From NCBI GenBank assembly GCA_023386835.1, contig JAEWIY010000100.1, forward strand, positions 8,367 through 72,366: DNA of 64,000 nt, in the 5' to 3' direction. The first letter of the stretch is position 1, and every line of letters begins with the position of its first letter. A program made the position numbers and the translations under genes. A model generated the notes under the pieces. It was not told where the DNA came from and searched no databases. It worked only from the letters and a program-made list of their open reading frames with translations. Positions 60,429 through 64,000 of the stretch are shown piece after piece. Origin of the DNA: Verrucomicrobiota bacterium. GTDB lineage: Bacteria; Verrucomicrobiota; Verrucomicrobiia; Opitutales; Opitutaceae.

Positions 60429-62609
60429 ATGCCGCTCACCGACGCCGCCTTTCTTCAGCTCGACGACCTCGTCAATCGCCTGTCCGCCGAATCGATCCTG
60501 ATCCAGGCCGGCAGCGACGAAGGGCTGATTCCGATTTACAGCCTGCTCGGCGACATGTTGGAGCCGGCGGCCGCTGAACCGTCGCTGCTCGAACAGCTGC
60601 GGAACGTGCAAACCCAGCTCGACGCGCGCCTCGAGGCGGCACAGCCGTTTGATGAAGCAAGCCTCGCCGCTGTGCACACGCTGGTGGCCTGGCTGCCGTC
60701 CGCGCTGACGGCGGCTCGTCAAGGCACACCATTGCCGGCGCTCGGCGTAGCGGCGACGCCCACGTCTTCGGCGACGACGGAGAACAAAGGCCCGGCGGAT
60801 GACTCGTTCGTCGAGCAGGTGCTCGAGCTGAATCTGGCCGAGAACCAGGAGCTGCTGACGGAGTTTCACTCCGAGGCGCTCGATCACCTGCAGCAGATCG
60901 AAGCCGCGTTGTTGACGCTCGATGCTGCGCCCGACGACCGCGACGCGCTGAACAGCCTCTTCCGTTCCTTCCATACGTTGAAGGGCGTATCCGGATTTTT
61001 ACACCTCACGCCGATGCACACGCTGGCGCATGAGGTGGAGTCGCTGCTGGACCTCGCCCGGACCGGCAAGCTGCGGCTCACGCCCGTGATCATCACCGTC
61101 ATCCTGCAGAGCCGCGACGCGGTGCAGGAAATGGTCGGGCAAATCACTCTCGCGCTCGAGCGCGGCCAGCTACCCGACCGGGTCATTCCGGTCGGGCATT
61201 TGATCCGTCAGGTCCAGTCATTGGCCACCGCTGGTGCAGGATCGGCCCCGGCCGAACTTGCGCCGGTGGTGGCTTTCACGGCCACGGCCGAGCCGACCTT
61301 TTCGCTCGCGCCAACCGCGACGCAGCCATCTGACGTATCCGAAGAAGAAACACACGGTACGGCGGCGCCTGCTGCGCCCGCGGCCAGTTCGTCGCCCGCC
61401 GCGTCCACAGCCCCGGCCAACAACGCCGGCGCGGCGCCGATCGCCGCCCCGACCGCGGCCTCCACCGTGCGCGTGAACACGGAGAAGCTGGACTCGCTCA
61501 TGGACATGGTGGGTGAGCTGGTGATCGTGCAGAGCCAGCTGCAGGAGTCCGCCCGCGGCGTGGATGGCGAGACCTCCCCCCTGGCGCGTAACCTGGCGCA
61601 GCTCAACCGTATCACCAAAGAGCTGCAGCACACGGCGATGTCGCTGCGCATGATTCCGATCAAGCCGACGTTCCAGCGCATGGAACGGTTGGTCCGCGAC
61701 CTCTCGCGTGAATTTGGCAAGAAGATCGCGTTCCATACCGCGGGCGAGGAGACGGAAATCGATCGCACCGTGACGGAGGAGATTGCCGATCCGTTGGTGC
61801 ACATGGTGCGCAATGCCCTCGACCACGGTCTCGAGCTGCCGGTCGACCGCGTGAAGACCGGCAAACCGGAGGTCGGCAACGTGACCCTGCGGGCCTTCCA
61901 CGAGGGCAGCAGCCTGGTGATCGAGCTGTCGGACGACGGCCGCGGCATCAACGCGGAGAAGGTGCTCAAGAAGGCGCGCCAGCAAGGTCTGGTCGGCGCA
62001 GAAGAGACGCTGACGGACTCCGAGATCTATCAACTCATTTTCCAACCGGGTTTCTCCACCGCCGAGAAAGTCACCGCCGTGTCCGGCCGCGGCGTCGGCA
62101 TGGATGTGGTGAAGCGCAACATCGAGAAGCTGCGCGGCTCCATTCACATCGAATCCACGCCGGGCCAGGGATCCACGTTCCGGATACGCCTGCCGCTGAC
62201 GACCGCGATCATCGACGGCCTGCTGGTGCGCGTGGGCGGCGACCGGTTTATTCTGCCGAGCACAACGGTCCAGGTCGCGCTGCGTCCGGCGGCCAGTGCG
62301 CTCGCGACCGTGCAAGGGCAGGGCGAGGTGATCGATCATCGCGGCAAATTGCTGCCGCTGCAGCGCCTGCACCGTCGTTTCGCGATCGGTGGCGCCGTCG
62401 AAAACCCGCTCGAGGGCATCGTGGTCGTCGTCGAAAATGGCAGCCGCCCGTATGCGCTCCTCGTCGATGAATTGCTCAACAAGCAGGAAGTGGTCGTGAA
62501 GAATCTCGGCAGCTTTCTGCAACAGTTGCCCGGTGTCGCCGGCGGAGCCATCCTGGGCGACGGCAACATCGCCTTGATCCTGGACCCGAGCTCGCTCTGC
62601 GCCGCCTAA
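60429..62609 (+). CDS. cheA: Chemotaxis histidine kinase CheA (motility-type)
   Basis: A 726-residue kinase. An N-terminal ~120-residue segment of unknown fold (AAFLQLDDLVNRLSAESILIQAG) precedes Hpt with His182 in LFRSFHTLKGVSGFL. A Pro/Ala-rich linker follows, then the dimerisation part (VNTEKLDSLMDMVGELVIVQSQLQ), HATPase (HMVRNALDHGLELPVDRVKTGK, LSDDGRGINAEKVLKKARQQGL, FQPGFSTAEKVTAVSGRGVGMDVVKRNIEKLRG) and CheW-like regulatory domain (DGLLVRVGGDRFILPSTTVQVALRP). There is no receiver. The ATG giving MPLTDAAF is chosen. It is in a different class from the CheA-REC of the other operon. The HDOD gene follows after 59 bases. Confidence 0.96.
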   Translation: MPLTDAAFLQLDDLVNRLSAESILIQAGSDEGLIPIYSLLGDMLEPAAAEPSLLEQLRNVQTQLDARLEAAQPFDEASLAAVHTLVAWLPSALTAARQGTPLPALGVAATPTSSATTENKGPADDSFVEQVLELNLAENQELLTEFHSEALDHLQQIEAALLTLDAAPDDRDALNSLFRSFHTLKGVSGFLHLTPMHTLAHEVESLLDLARTGKLRLTPVIITVILQSRDAVQEMVGQITLALERGQLPDRVIPVGHLIRQVQSLATAGAGSAPAELAPVVAFTATAEPTFSLAPTATQPSDVSEEETHGTAAPAAPAASSSPAASTAPANNAGAAPIAAPTAASTVRVNTEKLDSLMDMVGELVIVQSQLQESARGVDGETSPLARNLAQLNRITKELQHTAMSLRMIPIKPTFQRMERLVRDLSREFGKKIAFHTAGEETEIDRTVTEEIADPLVHMVRNALDHGLELPVDRVKTGKPEVGNVTLRAFHEGSSLVIELSDDGRGINAEKVLKKARQQGLVGAEETLTDSEIYQLIFQPGFSTAEKVTAVSGRGVGMDVVKRNIEKLRGSIHIESTPGQGSTFRIRLPLTTAIIDGLLVRVGGDRFILPSTTVQVALRPAASALATVQGQGEVIDHRGKLLPLQRLHRRFAIGGAVENPLEGIVVVVENGSRPYALLVDELLNKQEVVVKNLGSFLQQLPGVAGGAILGDGNIALILDPSSLCAA

Positions 62610-62668
62610 CGCGGATCGCACGCGTCTCTCTCTGTCTCTTCTCCCGTTCCGCGGCGTCCCGCCTTTCA

Positions 62669-63541
62669 ATGATCCCTTCGCTCCAGCAGGTTTGTGAACG
62701 CGCGCTGACCCTGCCGTGTTCGCCGGCGTTGCTGCCTCGGCTCAACGCCGTGTTGGCGAATCCCGATGCCGGCGTCGACGACGTCGAGGCCGTGCTGCGC
62801 GTGGATCCGGTGCTCGCGAGTGCCACGATCCGCCTCGCGAACTCCGCGTTTTTCTCCTCCGCCCAGTCGCCGGTGGAGTCGGTCGGTGAGGCCGTGATGC
62901 GTCTGGGACTGCGCGAAGCGTACAAGCTAGCGGCGACCGCGCTGGCCGGCCGCTGGATGACGCTGCAGGTGGAGGGTTACCGTTGGGAGCCGGGGGATTT
63001 TTTCCGCGTTTCGCTCGTGACGGCGCTGGCGGCGGAGGAACTCGCGTCTGAGACCGAGGCCGTCGATCCCAGCCAGGCGTACACCGCCGGTTTGGTTCTG
63101 GAGATCGGCAAGCTCGCGCTCGCCCACGCCTGCGCCGACGCGTTTGGCGAGATCCGCACGGTGCAACGCGCCTCTGGCTGTACCTGGCTTGAAGCGGAGC
63201 GGAAAGTTCTCGGCTACAACCACGCCATGATCGGCGCGCGGCTGCTGCGGGAATGGAAGTTCGCCGAGCACTTCGCCTTGGTGGCCGAGCATAACCCTCC
63301 CGGCGCTGAGTTGCCGGAGTCGGTCCGCGCGTTGGCGGCGCATGTGCACGCGGCCAAGTATCTCGCCAGTTGCCTTGGACCGGGGCAGGGCGAAGACGGA
63401 TTTTTGTACGTCGTCAACGCGTCCCTGCTCGCCGAGCACGGGCTTGATGCCGCGCGGCTCGAACGCGCGATGGTCCCCGTTTTCGAGAAAACGGCGAAGA
63501 TCCTGCGCGACAAGTTCGCCGTCGGCGAAATTCGGATCTAG
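62669..63541 (+). CDS. HDOD-domain protein following cheA
   Basis: A 290-residue HDOD protein: LPRLNAVLANPDAGVDDVEAVLRVDPVLASATIRLANSAFFSSAQSPVESVGEAVMRLGLREAYKLAATALAG, LVLEIGKLALAHACADAFGEI and YNHAMIGARLLREWKF. As in the other copy, HD metal ligands are lost (LEIGK where HDIGK is expected). It is close behind cheA on the same strand, which points to a chemotaxis-linked regulatory role. The start ATG gives MIPSLQQ. Confidence 0.9.
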   Translation: MIPSLQQVCERALTLPCSPALLPRLNAVLANPDAGVDDVEAVLRVDPVLASATIRLANSAFFSSAQSPVESVGEAVMRLGLREAYKLAATALAGRWMTLQVEGYRWEPGDFFRVSLVTALAAEELASETEAVDPSQAYTAGLVLEIGKLALAHACADAFGEIRTVQRASGCTWLEAERKVLGYNHAMIGARLLREWKFAEHFALVAEHNPPGAELPESVRALAAHVHAAKYLASCLGPGQGEDGFLYVVNASLLAEHGLDAARLERAMVPVFEKTAKILRDKFAVGEIRI

Positions 63542-63577
63542 CCGCGCCCCCCGGGGGGCGGTCACGCCCGCTTCAAC

Positions 63578-63606
63578 CCACTTGTCACGTAATAAGTGAC
63601 AAGTGG
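63578..63606. repeat. Long inverted repeat in the convergent gap between the HDOD gene and cheD
   Basis: An 11-bp perfect stem (CCACTTGTCAC and GTGACAAGTGG) surrounds the 7-base loop GTAATAA. No T-run follows on either strand. It is AT-richer than the surroundings. Just before it, at 63545-63560, is the GC-only palindrome CGCCCCCCGGGGGGCG. A bidirectional terminator, an operator or a repeated element are all possible. Confidence 0.55.
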
Positions 63607-63717
63607 CGGTTGGCTTTTCCACCGCTTGTGCGATGTGGGCTGCGGCGGCGCCGCCGTGCCGGATGTGGCTGATGGTGGCCCGGGCCGGGGAGATCGGGGC
63701 GCGTCACCGCATTTTCA

Positions 63718-64000
63718 CTACGCGAGCGAGCAGGCGAGCGTCTGGTCGGGCAATTTGATCGTCAGCTGACCTGTGCCGACGTGCAGGTGCAACGTCCGGT
63801 TGACGGTTCCGCCGAGTTCGCGACCCACCACGGAGCAGCCATAAACCGACAGCATGCGCTGCGTGGCCGCGGCGTTGCGTTCGCCGATCTTGAAGGTGTC
63901 CGGCCCGGAGAGCACGCACGCGCCGCCGGCAATGAAGAGCCGCGTGCGCAAGCGATCGGCCCGCAGGCCGGCGAGCGCGCGAAAGAGGGCCGGCACGCCG
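63718..64000 (-). CDS. cheD: Chemoreceptor glutamine deamidase CheD (5' part outside window)
   Basis: CheD deamidates receptor glutamines and is regulated by CheC/CheX. The visible C-terminal 92 residues include RLFIAGGACVLSGPDTFKIGERNAAATQRMLSVYGCSVVGRELGGTVNRTLHLHVGTGQLTIKLPD, which carries the GGA, IGERN and GG...R features of the family. The catalytic Cys and His lie upstream, beyond the window edge. It is convergent with the HDOD gene. The presence of CheD with CheX suggests the adaptation system known from Bacillus and Thermotoga. Confidence 0.9.
   Translation of the reverse strand, partial: GVPALFRALAGLRADRLRTRLFIAGGACVLSGPDTFKIGERNAAATQRMLSVYGCSVVGRELGGTVNRTLHLHVGTGQLTIKLPDQTLACSLA

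Noticed and set aside
61218..62669. 483-codon minus-strand frame opposite cheA
   Set aside because: Shadow of cheA; no recognisable domain and unusual His/Gln richness.

Overview
This is a GC-rich chromosomal window from a Gram-negative, flagellated bacterium. My best guess is a motile member of the Verrucomicrobiota, family Opitutaceae. That rests on general character: an outer-membrane TonB receptor, KDO synthesis, short flagellins, many hybrid kinases, Lys/Ala-rich protein tails and high GC. It is an inference, not a match to a reference. I saw no rRNA, tRNA, CRISPR array, insertion sequence or prophage.

Layout. 1-4100: housekeeping genes (birA partial, nadC, proA) with two small unknown genes. 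4358-7474: a TonB-dependent receptor with an 18-bp near-perfect palindrome in front and a clean terminator behind. 7603-16763: seven tightly packed or overlapping genes, cheW, cheR-TPR, cheW, MCP, cheA-REC, cheB and a REC-kinase-REC protein. The composition is that of a Wsp-type chemosensory system, but the usual diguanylate cyclase output is replaced by a hybrid histidine kinase. 16847-25000: an orphan GspF-like protein, a PfkB sugar/nucleoside kinase, pyrG with a histone-H1-like tail, kdsA, an unusual lipoyl/E3-binding/ketoacyl-ACP synthase III fusion, and rsmE. 25363-35590: two convergent hybrid kinases, a three-gene operon (Pro-rich, TPR and coiled-coil proteins), a REC-REC-STAS protein with CheX, and an NtrC-type sigma-54 activator.

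36215-42366 is a late flagellar block: a FliT-like protein, fliS, a FlgM-like protein, a lipoprotein, fliD and two tandem flagellins. 42708-56334 is a contiguous island of six large minus-strand genes built from glycosyltransferase, TPR, sulfotransferase-like, radical SAM and nucleotidyltransferase-like modules. It lies directly beside the flagellins and I infer it glycosylates or otherwise decorates them. 56485-64000: two HDOD proteins, a PAS hybrid kinase, a second cheW/cheA pair and the 3' part of cheD.

A recurring signal ties the motility genes together. Sequences resembling the sigma-28 (FliA) promoter, TAAA-N14-16-GCCGATAA, lie in front of cheX, the flgM-like/fliS operon, the first flagellin, an HDOD gene and the second cheA. 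The most novel items are the lipoyl/PSBD-KAS III fusion, the flagellin-linked modification island with its multi-domain enzymes, and the Wsp-like operon with a swapped output.
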